The notes beneath the pieces are model-generated. The model saw only the letters and a list, made by a program, of their open reading frames with translations. It ran no database searches and was not told where the DNA came from. The translations under genes were made by a program, and so were the position numbers. From Bacteroidia bacterium (GTDB lineage Bacteria; Bacteroidota; Bacteroidia; NS11-12g; UBA9320), in contig JAEPQQ010000002.1 in assembly GCA_017640445.1 (NCBI GenBank), positions 52,834 to 116,833 of the forward strand: a stretch of DNA of 64,000 nucleotides. The letters are read 5' to 3'. This document shows, in pieces, positions 27,598 through 37,600 of this stretch (positions are counted from its first letter, which is position 1; every line of letters starts with the position of its first letter).

Positions 27598-30500
27598 TTG
27601 TATGTTATGCTTAACAAAATTATTCGTTACTTTCTTGAGAACAAGCTTGTAACACTATTAATCCTTATATTATTCGTTGGATGGGGACTCATCACGGCTC
27701 CATTCGGTTGGAAGATTGATTTACTGCCCTCTGACCCAGTGGCCGTAGACGCGATTCCTGACATAGGTGAAAACCAGCAGATTGTTTTTACTCAATGGAT
27801 GGGCCGATCACCTCAGGATATTGAAGACCAGATTACCTATCCATTGACGACGTCATTACTTGGAATTCCTGGCGTGAAGTCAATTCGAAGTTCTTCAATA
27901 TTTGGCTTTAGTAGTATTTATATAATATTTGATGAAAACATCGAGTTCTATTGGTCTCGGTCTCGAATCCTGGAGAAACTCAACTCCCTGCCTTCTGGCT
28001 TGTTGCCCGAAGGTGTTCAACCTTCATTAGGACCAGATGCAACAGCGTTAGGTCAAGTGTTCTGGTATACACTTGAAGGCAGGGATAAAAAAGGTAATCC
28101 CACCGGTGGATGGGATTTACATGAAATAAGGACCGTTCAAGATTTCTATGTTAGGTATGGCTTGAATGCAGTTGATGGTGTTTCCGAAGTGGCCTCAATT
28201 GGCGGGTATGTTCAGGAATATCAAGTTGACGTAAATCCTGATGCGCTAAAGGTATTTAACATACCATTACATAAAGTTATGATGGCTGTAAAGCAGTCAA
28301 ACAAAGACGTTGGAGCCAAAACCATCGAGATTAACCAGGCCGAATATCTTATCAGAGGGTTGGGTTATATCAAGTCCGTTGAAGACCTCGAAAAAGCAGT
28401 TGTGGCCGTGCAAGATAATGTGCCAATTCACATCAAAGATATTGCGGTGGTTAGCCTTGGCCCAGCGACTAGGAGAGGGTTGCTCGATAAAGACGGAGCG
28501 GAAGTGGTAGGTGGTGTGGTTGTTGCTCGTTACGGTTCCAATCCACTCAAAGTTATCGATAACGTCAAGGACAAAATAAAAGAAATTGCTCCAGGGCTTC
28601 CAAAAAAGACATTAGCCAATGGAGTGGAAAGTCAATTGACCATCGTTCCTTTCTACGATCGCACCCAACTCATCCATGAGACACTTGGTACCCTGGAAGA
28701 AGCGCTTTCTCTGGAACTTCTTATTACAATCCTCGTGGTGATCGTAATGGTACTCAACTTACGTGCTTCAATCCTAATTTCCAGCTTACTGCCGATAGCG
28801 GTATTAATGGTCTTTATCGCCATGCGCTACTTTGGTGTTGATGCCAATATAGTAGCACTTTCAGGTATTGCGATTGCCATTGGAACCATGGTGGATTTAG
28901 GCATTGTCATGTCTGAAAACGTCATTAAACATCTTGATGAGGCACCACCTGGGCAAAAACTCATTGACACCATACACAAGGCCGCATCTGAAGTGAGTTC
29001 AGCCATTGTAACCGCTGTGGCCACAACCATTGTCAGTTTTGTCCCGGTATTTATGATGGAGGCTGCAGAGGGAAAACTTTTCAGACCATTAGCGTTTACT
29101 AAAACCTTTGCCTTGATTGCTTCTCTAATTGTAGCACTGATCATACTACCGGCTATAGCCCACTGGATATTTGGCATAAAAATCCGTAAGGATACCAAAG
29201 GAATACTCATCAATTCACTGCTAGTAATAGCGGGGCTGATAGCCGCCATTTGGTCTAGTGCATGGGGAGGTATCACCTTAATGGCATTTGGTACAGCTTG
29301 GTTTGTTAGGGAATACAGTCCCAAACAAAACTTTTTTACCCGTAACCTCACCCTCCTTATCACTGTAGTATCGGTCATCTGGTTGTTAGCAAACTACTGG
29401 ATGCCTCTGGGTGCGGAGAAATCACTGTCATGGAATTTTATTTTCGTAGCATTTATTGTATCGATTATTCTAGGTTCTTTCTATCTGTTGGAAAGGCGAT
29501 ATGAGAAGATCTTGAACTGGTGTCTGATCAATAAAAAATGGTTTCTACTACTCCCAACTATTGTTATCTTGTGGGGTTCGGTTATCTGGTTTGGTTTCAA
29601 CAGTGTTTTTGGATTCATATCAACCGGCCTAGATAAACTGAATGTTAATGTTAAAACTACCAGTGTTTGGTCCGGGTTGATCCACAGGTTCCCTGGAATG
29701 GGTAAAGAGTTTATGCCCTCTTTGGATGAAGGAAGCTTCTTGCTTATGCCTACCTCAATGCCACATGCGGGTGTTGAGCAAAACAAGCGCGTGGTTCAAC
29801 AGCTTGATATGTTGCTGGCGAACATACCTGAGGTTGAATTGACAGTAGGTAAAATGGGGCGTGTAGAATCGGCCCTTGACCCTGCACCTATTTCCATGTA
29901 TGAAAACATCATCAACTACAAATCGGAATTTCTACTGAACAAAAAAGGCCACCGGATTCGGTTCCAAGTGGACAATAAAAACCGATTCATTCTCAGGTCG
30001 GGAGACACCCTCACAAATGAGAAAGCCCTTGTTCAGGGTGTTACGGAAAACCAACTGATACCGGACAACAATGGACAATATTTCCGTAACTGGAGAAAAC
30101 ATATTAACTCCCCGGATGATATTTGGAACGAGATTGTTAAGGTGGCTAACATACCTGGAGTTACTTCAGCTCCAAAATTACAACCAATTGAAACTCGGCT
30201 AGTAATGCTTCAAACCGGGATGCGGGCACCCATGGGGATCAAGGTGTTTGGCCCAGACCTAAAAACTATCGAAGACTTTGGGATGAAGTTGGAGGGTGTT
30301 CTAAAAGAAATACCATCGGTCAAATCCGAAGCAGTATTTGCTGATAGGATAGTTGGAAAACCATACATCCATCTAAATATAAATCGAGATGCTATTGCCA
30401 GATATGGCCTGAGTGTGGAAGACCTTCAACAGACCATCGAGACAGCCGTTGGTGGGATGAGAATAACATCTACTGTGGAAGGCCGTGAGCGTTTCCCTGT

Positions 30501-31407
30501 GCGGGTTCGATATCCACGAGAACTGAGGGGGGATCCGGACGAGTTGAAAAAAATATTTATTCCAACACCAACTGGTGTTCAGGTTCCTTTAACAGAATTA
30601 GTAGATGTGCAGTACGTGCGAGGTCCTCAAATGATTAAGAGTGAAAATACCTTCCTCGTAGGCTACGTCTTATTGGATAAGCAAGATGGCTATGCAGAGG
30701 TGGATGTTGTTGAAGAATCTCAGCGCTTTATTCAAAACAAAATTGACGAAGGGGAACTAGTGGTTCCAGCTGGTGTGAGTTATAAATTCTCCGGTAGTTA
30801 TGAAAATCAAATTCGTGCAGAAAAACGCTTGTCGATTATAGTTCCAGTCGTATTTGTCATCATATTTCTGATTCTCTTCTTTCAATTCAAATCCGTAAGT
30901 ACTTCTTTTATGATTTTTTCAGGCATTGCAATGGCCTTCAGTGGTGCTTTTGTAATGCTTTGGTTCTATGGGCAAAACTGGTTTTTGGATTTCTCACTAT
31001 TCGGGAGCAACATGCGAGAATTATTCCAGATGCATCCGATCAATTTAAGTGTGGCAGTCTGGGTTGGGTTTATAGCCCTATTTGGAATCGCAACAGACGA
31101 TGGTGTTCTCATGGGAACCTACCTTGATCAGAGTTTTGCCAAGAACAAAACAACCACTATTGCTGAAATAAGGGCCGCAGTCGTTAAGGCGGGTCAGAGA
31201 AGAATCAAGCCGGCCATAATGACTTCAGCCACTACCATCATTGCATTATTGCCAGTGCTTACGTCAACAGGACGTGGAGCGGATATTATGATACCAATGG
31301 CCATCCCGGCTTTCGGTGGAATGATAGTGGCATCCATTACCTATTTCATTGTACCAGTACTCTACTGCATGAGGGAAGAAGTTAAACTCAAAAAACAACA
31401 GTCATGA
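27598..31407 (+). CDS. cusA: CusA/CzcA-family heavy-metal efflux RND transporter
   Basis: DAIPDIGENQQIVFTQWMGRSPQDIEDQITYPLTTSLLGIPGVKSIRSSS; FMPSLDEGSFLLMPTSMPHAG; GIATDDGVLMGTYL. Confidence 0.93.
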   Translation: MYVMLNKIIRYFLENKLVTLLILILFVGWGLITAPFGWKIDLLPSDPVAVDAIPDIGENQQIVFTQWMGRSPQDIEDQITYPLTTSLLGIPGVKSIRSSSIFGFSSIYIIFDENIEFYWSRSRILEKLNSLPSGLLPEGVQPSLGPDATALGQVFWYTLEGRDKKGNPTGGWDLHEIRTVQDFYVRYGLNAVDGVSEVASIGGYVQEYQVDVNPDALKVFNIPLHKVMMAVKQSNKDVGAKTIEINQAEYLIRGLGYIKSVEDLEKAVVAVQDNVPIHIKDIAVVSLGPATRRGLLDKDGAEVVGGVVVARYGSNPLKVIDNVKDKIKEIAPGLPKKTLANGVESQLTIVPFYDRTQLIHETLGTLEEALSLELLITILVVIVMVLNLRASILISSLLPIAVLMVFIAMRYFGVDANIVALSGIAIAIGTMVDLGIVMSENVIKHLDEAPPGQKLIDTIHKAASEVSSAIVTAVATTIVSFVPVFMMEAAEGKLFRPLAFTKTFALIASLIVALIILPAIAHWIFGIKIRKDTKGILINSLLVIAGLIAAIWSSAWGGITLMAFGTAWFVREYSPKQNFFTRNLTLLITVVSVIWLLANYWMPLGAEKSLSWNFIFVAFIVSIILGSFYLLERRYEKILNWCLINKKWFLLLPTIVILWGSVIWFGFNSVFGFISTGLDKLNVNVKTTSVWSGLIHRFPGMGKEFMPSLDEGSFLLMPTSMPHAGVEQNKRVVQQLDMLLANIPEVELTVGKMGRVESALDPAPISMYENIINYKSEFLLNKKGHRIRFQVDNKNRFILRSGDTLTNEKALVQGVTENQLIPDNNGQYFRNWRKHINSPDDIWNEIVKVANIPGVTSAPKLQPIETRLVMLQTGMRAPMGIKVFGPDLKTIEDFGMKLEGVLKEIPSVKSEAVFADRIVGKPYIHLNINRDAIARYGLSVEDLQQTIETAVGGMRITSTVEGRERFPVRVRYPRELRGDPDELKKIFIPTPTGVQVPLTELVDVQYVRGPQMIKSENTFLVGYVLLDKQDGYAEVDVVEESQRFIQNKIDEGELVVPAGVSYKFSGSYENQIRAEKRLSIIVPVVFVIIFLILFFQFKSVSTSFMIFSGIAMAFSGAFVMLWFYGQNWFLDFSLFGSNMRELFQMHPINLSVAVWVGFIALFGIATDDGVLMGTYLDQSFAKNKTTTIAEIRAAVVKAGQRRIKPAIMTSATTIIALLPVLTSTGRGADIMIPMAIPAFGGMIVASITYFIVPVLYCMREEVKLKKQQS

Positions 31408-32642
31408 GATCATTGAAGAAAAATATTATAAGCACTATTCTTTTATGTATGTCCAGTTTATTGAATGCTCAATCATTGGATTACTACTTGAAAACTGCTG
31501 CGGAAAACAATCCTGGCCTTAAAGCCAAGTATGTGGAATTTGAGGCAGCTATGCAACTTGTTACGCAGGTTAATGCACTGCCGGATCCAAAACTGTCTTT
31601 CGGATATTTCGTCACTCCTGTTGAAACACGGGTTGGTCCCCAACAAGCCAAGTTCGGTCTATCCCAAATGTTTCCCTGGTTTGGGACCCTTTCAGCAAAA
31701 GGGGAAATGGCTACACTTCTTGCAGAAGCAAAATATCAGGTGTTCCTCAATGCTAAAAACGAGCTTTACTACGAAGTCAAAGCGGCATGGTATCCGTTGT
31801 ATGTCCTGAATGAAACTTTGCAGTTGCAAGAAGAAAACAAGGAGATTCTTTACACCTTCAAACAACTGGCACTCACCGGCTTTGAGAACGGAAAGGGAAG
31901 CATGGTGGATGTTATCCGGGTAGACATTATGATTGAGAATGCCGAAACGGACATAAAACTACTACGGGAGGAAGAAATGCCCTTACTGGCCAAGTTCAAT
32001 GCGTTACTTAATCGTGCAGATACCATGCACGTGTTTATTCCGGATTCCTTACCTGTGCATAAGGTAGAGAAAGGGTATCGAAAAGATAGTTTGTTAAAGG
32101 CCCACCCCATTCTTGAAGCCTTGAACCTTAAAATTAAATCCGCTGAGGCTCAAGAAACAGTTGCCCGAAAGATGGGGTTGCCAAGTTTTGGTGTTGGAAT
32201 TGACTACGTCCTGGTGGGTGAGCGAATCGACATGAACGTTCCCGGCAATGGAAAGAACGTTGTTATGCCAATGATAACAATGAGCCTACCTGTTTTTAGA
32301 GGTAAATATAATGCTGCTGTAAAGGAGGCACAATTCACCCAAGAATCTATTATCTCATCAAAACAAAACGTGGAAAACAACCTGATCTATTCCTATGATT
32401 TAAACTGGTTCAGATTGGATAAAGCCCTACGACTCATGGATCTATACAGTGAACAAATTAAAAAGACTGAACAGGCTATCGGGTTGTTGCTTGCGACATA
32501 CCGTAATTCGAGAAAAGACTTTGAGGAAGTCTTAAGGATGCAGCAACAGTTGCTCAAATATCAAATAGCAAAGGCTATTGCTTTAAAGGATTACTATACA
32601 GCTTTGGCCAACCTAAATTACCTAACAGCAAAATCTGAATAA
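31404..32642 (+). CDS. TolC family outer membrane efflux protein
   Basis: Coiled-coil TolC pattern; NPGLKAKYVEFEAA, ALPDPKLSFGYFVTPVETRVGPQQAKFGLSQMFPWFGTL. Confidence 0.9.
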   Translation: MRSLKKNIISTILLCMSSLLNAQSLDYYLKTAAENNPGLKAKYVEFEAAMQLVTQVNALPDPKLSFGYFVTPVETRVGPQQAKFGLSQMFPWFGTLSAKGEMATLLAEAKYQVFLNAKNELYYEVKAAWYPLYVLNETLQLQEENKEILYTFKQLALTGFENGKGSMVDVIRVDIMIENAETDIKLLREEEMPLLAKFNALLNRADTMHVFIPDSLPVHKVEKGYRKDSLLKAHPILEALNLKIKSAEAQETVARKMGLPSFGVGIDYVLVGERIDMNVPGNGKNVVMPMITMSLPVFRGKYNAAVKEAQFTQESIISSKQNVENNLIYSYDLNWFRLDKALRLMDLYSEQIKKTEQAIGLLLATYRNSRKDFEEVLRMQQQLLKYQIAKAIALKDYYTALANLNYLTAKSE

Positions 32643-32643
32643 C

Positions 32644-34416
32644 ATGACGACTACAAACAAGAAAACTATTTATGTAGCACTCGGAGCACTTGTCTTGGGG
32701 CTTCTATTGGGTTGGTTTTTTTTCAGAAACTCTACTGGGAATAACCATTCACAACACAACCATGAGCAAACTAAAAGTGCCATTTGGACCTGTTCCATGC
32801 ACCCTCAGATACGGCAGCCTGACCCAGGCCAATGCCCAATTTGTGGAATGGATCTAATTCCGTTGAACACCAAATCAGAAGACGAAAATCCAATGGAGAT
32901 AAAGATGTCTCCAACAGCGATGCAATTGGCAAACGTGCAAACATCGATTATTCGAAAAGATAAACCCGTGAAGGAGCTGCGAATAAATGGTAAGGTTAAA
33001 GCTGATGAAAGAAATGTTTTCTCACAATCTTCGCATATTCCAGGTCGAATTGAAAAATTGCTGGTGAGCTTTACCGGAGAACGTGTAAGCAAAGGGCAGA
33101 TTCTTGCATATGTGTATTCGCCAGAACTGGTAACCGCACAGGAAGAACTCTTTGAGGCCAATAAAATTAGAGAAAGACAACCACAACTTTACCAAGCTGC
33201 CAGAGGAAAACTGTTGAACTGGAAACTAACTGAAACGCAGATCAACCATATCCTTCAAACAGGTCAAATACAGGAACAGTTTCCAATACTTGCGGATGTG
33301 TCTGGTATTATTTTGAACAAGAGGATTAATCTCGGTGATTACATAAAGGTGGGACAACCAATTTTTGAGGTAGCTGACCTTTCCCGAGTTTGGGTGTTGT
33401 TTGATGTGTACGAAAGCGACATGTTATGGGTAAATAAGGGTGATGAGGTTCGATTTACCGTGCAATCTCTCCCAGGAGAAACTTTCAAAGGCAATATAAC
33501 ATTCATAGATCCGGTAATTGATTCAAAAACCCGTGTAGCAAAAGCGCGAGTCGAAATGCCCAACCGCGGAGGCAAACTCAAACCAGAAATGTTTGTGTCA
33601 GGTGTTGTAAACAACCCACTGGAAGAAATGAAGGAGCAACTTATCGTTCCAAAATCATCAGTTATGTGGACTGGAGAGAGGTCTGTCATCTACGTAAAAC
33701 ATTCATCAGCCTCGGGTATTGGTTTTATGATGCGAGAGGTAGTTCTTGGACCAAGTTTGGGAGATAGTTATGTCGTGTATGACGGACTTGATGATGGAGA
33801 AGAGATTGCCACAAACGGCACATTCAGCATTGATGCCGCAGCACAGCTGGCAGGCAAACCTAGTATGATAAACCCAAATGGAGGAATGACTATGGTTGGA
33901 CACAATCATGGGGGAGGAAAGACGGAAGTCGGTCCAAAGCCTCCAACTGGGCAAAGCGTTAATATTAGTAAAGGTGCGAAGAGGTCTCTTTACAAAGTGT
34001 TTGAAGAGTATATTGATCTGAAGGATGCCCTCGTAAAAGACAATTATAAGGCTGGTATTCAAAAAACAAATGACATGTTAAGACAAATTGAAAAGATAAA
34101 CATGACCTTATTTAAAGGTGAAGCTCATGATCTTTGGATGAATCACAGCGTAAATATAAAAACCTCACTAAAACACATGACAAGAACAAAAAATATTGGA
34201 GAAGCAAGACAACAGTTCAAAGTTCTCTCGGATCACACAATTTTATTAGCTCTTTCCTTCGGGCCATTCGAAACTCCATTATTTGTCCAAACCTGTCCAA
34301 TGGCTAATGACAACAAAGGTGCCGATTGGATAAGTAAAGATCGTGAAATCGAGAATCCATATTTTGGCGAAAGCATGATAGGTTGTGGAGACGTTATCAA
34401 TGAAATAACAGAGTAA
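32644..34416 (+). CDS. cusB: CusB-like periplasmic adaptor with N-terminal heavy-metal-binding domain and C-terminal DUF3347-like domain
   Basis: WTCSMHPQIRQPDPGQCPICGMDLIP; HlyD-type core; C-terminal FVQTCPMANDNKGADWISKDREIENPYFGESMIGCGDV. Confidence 0.9.
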   Translation: MTTTNKKTIYVALGALVLGLLLGWFFFRNSTGNNHSQHNHEQTKSAIWTCSMHPQIRQPDPGQCPICGMDLIPLNTKSEDENPMEIKMSPTAMQLANVQTSIIRKDKPVKELRINGKVKADERNVFSQSSHIPGRIEKLLVSFTGERVSKGQILAYVYSPELVTAQEELFEANKIRERQPQLYQAARGKLLNWKLTETQINHILQTGQIQEQFPILADVSGIILNKRINLGDYIKVGQPIFEVADLSRVWVLFDVYESDMLWVNKGDEVRFTVQSLPGETFKGNITFIDPVIDSKTRVAKARVEMPNRGGKLKPEMFVSGVVNNPLEEMKEQLIVPKSSVMWTGERSVIYVKHSSASGIGFMMREVVLGPSLGDSYVVYDGLDDGEEIATNGTFSIDAAAQLAGKPSMINPNGGMTMVGHNHGGGKTEVGPKPPTGQSVNISKGAKRSLYKVFEEYIDLKDALVKDNYKAGIQKTNDMLRQIEKINMTLFKGEAHDLWMNHSVNIKTSLKHMTRTKNIGEARQQFKVLSDHTILLALSFGPFETPLFVQTCPMANDNKGADWISKDREIENPYFGESMIGCGDVINEITE

Positions 34417-34421
34417 AAAAA

Positions 34422-34991
34422 ATGAAAAATATCAAATCAGTTCTAGGAATAGCTATAGTCGTTGCGGGTCTATGCAGCGTAGCCTCATGCACGAGTAAGA
34501 TTCAGAACCCCAATGATGCAGTTTCTCAAATGAGTGATTCGACGTCCATGGAAGTTGAAGTCAATCAAAGCACTGGTGTTATAAATGCCTATTTAGGTCT
34601 AAAATATGCTTTGACTGAATCCGATGGCCATTCTGCTAATGTCGCCGCCAACGACTTGCTAAATGCACTTCAAGAGCACAATGATAGCATTGTAGGTTTA
34701 ATTCGATTTGATGCTGAGCATATCGCAAGCACAATGGACATTGCTCATCAACGTGATCATTTCAATTCCTTATCGAACAATATTTATGAACTAGTTCATA
34801 ATACTATGATCGATTACATTCTATATCGACAGTTTTGTCCAATGGCGTTGAATGGTAAAGGAGCTTATTGGATCAGTGCCGAAGAGGAAATTGTCAACCC
34901 GTATTTCGGAGAAAAAATGCTTCACTGCGGCCGTGTAATTGACACAATACCCATACGCAATAAAGATAATTCGAATGCACCTAAATACTGA
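34422..34991 (+). CDS. DUF3347-like lipoprotein
   Basis: FCPMALNGKGAYWISAEEEIVNPYFGEKMLHCGRV parallels the C-terminus of the upstream adaptor. Confidence 0.8.
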   Translation: MKNIKSVLGIAIVVAGLCSVASCTSKIQNPNDAVSQMSDSTSMEVEVNQSTGVINAYLGLKYALTESDGHSANVAANDLLNALQEHNDSIVGLIRFDAEHIASTMDIAHQRDHFNSLSNNIYELVHNTMIDYILYRQFCPMALNGKGAYWISAEEEIVNPYFGEKMLHCGRVIDTIPIRNKDNSNAPKY

Positions 34992-35088
34992 CAACAGGGC
35001 CATTTAATTAAAGAAAAGCAAAATGAACATGGCAGTCTCAAGTAAGTTCACAAGGATTAAACCTCAAACGGAATAATGTAATCTTTAA

Positions 35089-35661
35089 ATGGGTAGTTCA
35101 ATAACAAAGGAGTTTAGGGTAAAGGGCATGATTTGCAGTCGATGCCTTAAGGTGTTAAATTCTGAACTATCGGCTATTGGCGCTGAAGTGTTACAAATTG
35201 AACTGGGCAAATTCGTCATAAAGTACAACCCGCGTTTGGTCAAGAAGTCACACATTTTAAAGGTTGTTTTGGAAAATGAATTTGAGTTAATCTATGATGA
35301 AACCAAAGTACTTGCAGAAAGTACGAAACAATGTGTGATACGTTACGTTTGGGATTCTGACCACAGAGTTAAGCTTTCGCAGTATTTGGTTAGAAGATTA
35401 AATTACAAGTATTCTTACCTAAGTGGTATATTCACTAAAACCTATAACCTAAGCATCGAACGATATTTCATCCTATTAAAGATCGAACGCATAAAAGAAC
35501 TCATTGAGAATGGCCAATTGAGTTTCAGTGAGGTTGCGTATAAAGTTGGATACCAAAACCTATCTGCATTGTCAAGGCAATTTAAGATTGAGACGGGCAT
35601 GACAATGAAGGAGTACAAAAATTTAGGTAGGAGTTTAAGAACGCCAATTGATAAAATATGA
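35089..35661 (+). CDS. AraC family regulator with N-terminal HMA-like CxxC domain (second copy)
   Basis: VKGMICSRCLKVLNSEL ... YSYLSGIFTKTYNLSIERYFILLKIERIKELIENGQLSFSEVAYKVGYQNLSALSRQFKIETGMTMKEYKN. Confidence 0.85.
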   Translation: MGSSITKEFRVKGMICSRCLKVLNSELSAIGAEVLQIELGKFVIKYNPRLVKKSHILKVVLENEFELIYDETKVLAESTKQCVIRYVWDSDHRVKLSQYLVRRLNYKYSYLSGIFTKTYNLSIERYFILLKIERIKELIENGQLSFSEVAYKVGYQNLSALSRQFKIETGMTMKEYKNLGRSLRTPIDKI

Positions 35662-35742
35662 TAACAAAAACTGTGAAAATGGTAGCAGATTCAGGTGTTA
35701 CGAGTGTTAACTTTATCGAAGTAATAATCTAGTACTGAAGTT

Positions 35743-36000
35743 ATGTTGTATTTGAACATTGGTTATCATTTTTGGGGTATGCATGCATTTTGGTGGATGT
35801 TTTGGGTCTTAGTTCTGATTTGGATATATGCAACGCCGTACGATATTCCAGGCCAACGCACAAAAAAGGAAGACGCATTGGATGTGCTAAAGAAAAGGCT
35901 GGCCAAAGGCGAAATTGAGACTGAAGAGTTTTTGGAAAAAAAGAAGGTACTGGACAAGTTAATGATGCTAATAAATAATCGCCATGTACCGTTTTTTTAA
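35743..36000 (+). CDS. Small membrane protein with SHOCT domain
   Basis: TM helix then KEDALDVLKKRLAKGEIETEEFLEKKKVLDKL. Confidence 0.75.
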   Translation: MLYLNIGYHFWGMHAFWWMFWVLVLIWIYATPYDIPGQRTKKEDALDVLKKRLAKGEIETEEFLEKKKVLDKLMMLINNRHVPFF

Positions 36001-36397
36001 GTTAATAACAGGCCTCATAGTTATTGTTGTGTTTGCAATGGGTTGTGACGTTGATGACCAAAGTGAAGTTGCTTGTGACGAAGAATCTCTTATGACCTTA
36101 GAGTCCTTATATGACCAGGCAAGGTTGTACAATGATTCCATTGAACTTTGTCAAGATCCATTCCAGTTTTGCGGTCAAAATTGGATGGATTACTACGATA
36201 GTATGTACCATATACATCAAGATTCTTGGAAGCATCATTTTGACTCTATTTGGGGAGATCGTCACGAAACACACGCTTATGACAATACCAACGGAGGTTC
36301 ACACCATCACAAGGATCACTGGTGTGAGGAAGAACTTAGTCATCATCATGAAGTTATGGATGAGTTAAGGGGCAGTCACGATTCAATTCAACACTGA
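35984..36397 (+). CDS. His-rich putative lipoprotein
   Basis: GCD lipobox; HIHQDSWKHHFDSIWGDRHETHAYDNTNGGSHHHKDHWCEEELSHHHEV. Confidence 0.65.
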   Translation: MYRFFKLITGLIVIVVFAMGCDVDDQSEVACDEESLMTLESLYDQARLYNDSIELCQDPFQFCGQNWMDYYDSMYHIHQDSWKHHFDSIWGDRHETHAYDNTNGGSHHHKDHWCEEELSHHHEVMDELRGSHDSIQH

Positions 36398-36402
36398 GAC
36401 GT

Positions 36403-36840
36403 ATGAGAATGACGGGAATTGCTGCATTGATAATTGGAATTATGGTTACCGCCATATTGCCTATTGCATGCTCCATTACCTTAGATAGATCCAAATCTTT
36501 GGAGGATATACTGGAAGACTCTACACAACATGAAATTCTTTTGTCTGCCTTGATTAAGGATCAAAAGTTGTCCAGAACATGTATTGATAGATTCATTATG
36601 GATCAGCGGGTCAGTGAGGTGTTGATAGAAAACCTATTTCAAGCAGCCTCAAAGGATAGTGTATTGGCGGAAAAAGTTTCACAAAAGCTGGTTAAATTTC
36701 CCAAACTAACCCTAGCTGCAATCGATCGCTTTATGCCAATAATTAATCTTGATGATCAGCTGTGTGATAGCTTTTGTGATTTTGCGGTTGAGTACACCAG
36801 AATTAACAGGGCTTTGGTCAAGAAAATGGAAGAGCATTAA
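36403..36840 (+). CDS. Hypothetical lipoprotein-like protein
   Basis: 145 aa, signal/TM N-terminus with IACS; operon spacing. Confidence 0.55.
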   Translation: MRMTGIAALIIGIMVTAILPIACSITLDRSKSLEDILEDSTQHEILLSALIKDQKLSRTCIDRFIMDQRVSEVLIENLFQAASKDSVLAEKVSQKLVKFPKLTLAAIDRFMPIINLDDQLCDSFCDFAVEYTRINRALVKKMEEH

Positions 36841-36860
36841 ACGAAACATTATCCCACTTT

Positions 36861-37055
36861 ATGAAAAATAACAATCACCTCTTATTAATGATTTTGGGAT
36901 GCGGTTTGCCCTTGTTTCTATTATTTCTTGCGCCTTGGTTTGGGGTAGGAAAGGACTCGTCTTTATTGGCTTTCATTATTGGCATGTTCGTGTTGCACCT
37001 GCTCGTGCACATTCACATTGGAAAATCAAGCCATATGGACAGCAATGAACCGTGA
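36861..37055 (+). CDS. Small (64 aa) membrane protein
   Basis: Two predicted TM helices, HLLVHIHIGKSSHM C-terminus. Confidence 0.55.
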   Translation: MKNNNHLLLMILGCGLPLFLLFLAPWFGVGKDSSLLAFIIGMFVLHLLVHIHIGKSSHMDSNEP

Positions 37056-37084
37056 TAGGTTGACAATAATATAATAGTAGTTAT

Positions 37085-37357
37085 ATGAATAAATTAAAGG
37101 TAAGAAAATTTGGTTTAGCGTTTGGGCTGACCGGTGCTTTATTGTATTTAGGGTGTTCGGCTCTCATGTTAACGGTTGGCCATGACGGCACAGTAAAATT
37201 TTTTAACAGTTTACTTCATGGACTGGATGTCTCTTCAATTATTAGAATGACTGTCCCCTGGTGGGAACTAGTTATTGGAATCGTTGAAATATTTATATTA
37301 AGTTGGTTAATAGGAGCATGTATTGCGGCATTTTATAATGCCTTGGGGCGACGTTAA
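37085..37357 (+). CDS. DUF5676-like membrane protein
   Basis: KFGLAFGLTGALLYLGCSALMLT...FFNSLLHGLDVSSIIR...ELVIGIVEIFILSWLIGACIAAFYN. Confidence 0.65.
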   Translation: MNKLKVRKFGLAFGLTGALLYLGCSALMLTVGHDGTVKFFNSLLHGLDVSSIIRMTVPWWELVIGIVEIFILSWLIGACIAAFYNALGRR

Positions 37358-37600
37358 GATAAGGCAACAGTGTATTAGACCTGTTTTCTTTTACGTACAA
37401 ATGGTTGGCATTAGTTTAAAGTTGGAAATGCCCATAGTCCAATCGCTGAATATGGAGTCATGCCACAAGATGTGACGGTAATAGATCTTCGATAAATTGA
37501 TACAGTTGAAATGTTTAGAACAGATACAAACTTTACACCTATGTGCGGCATAGCATAGAGGGTAATAAATCAATGTCCCTAAGTTTAACAGAAACACCAT

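Noticed and set aside
28827-29378. 183-aa ORF antisense to cusA
   Set aside because: Shadow frame of an RND transporter; no recognisable domain.
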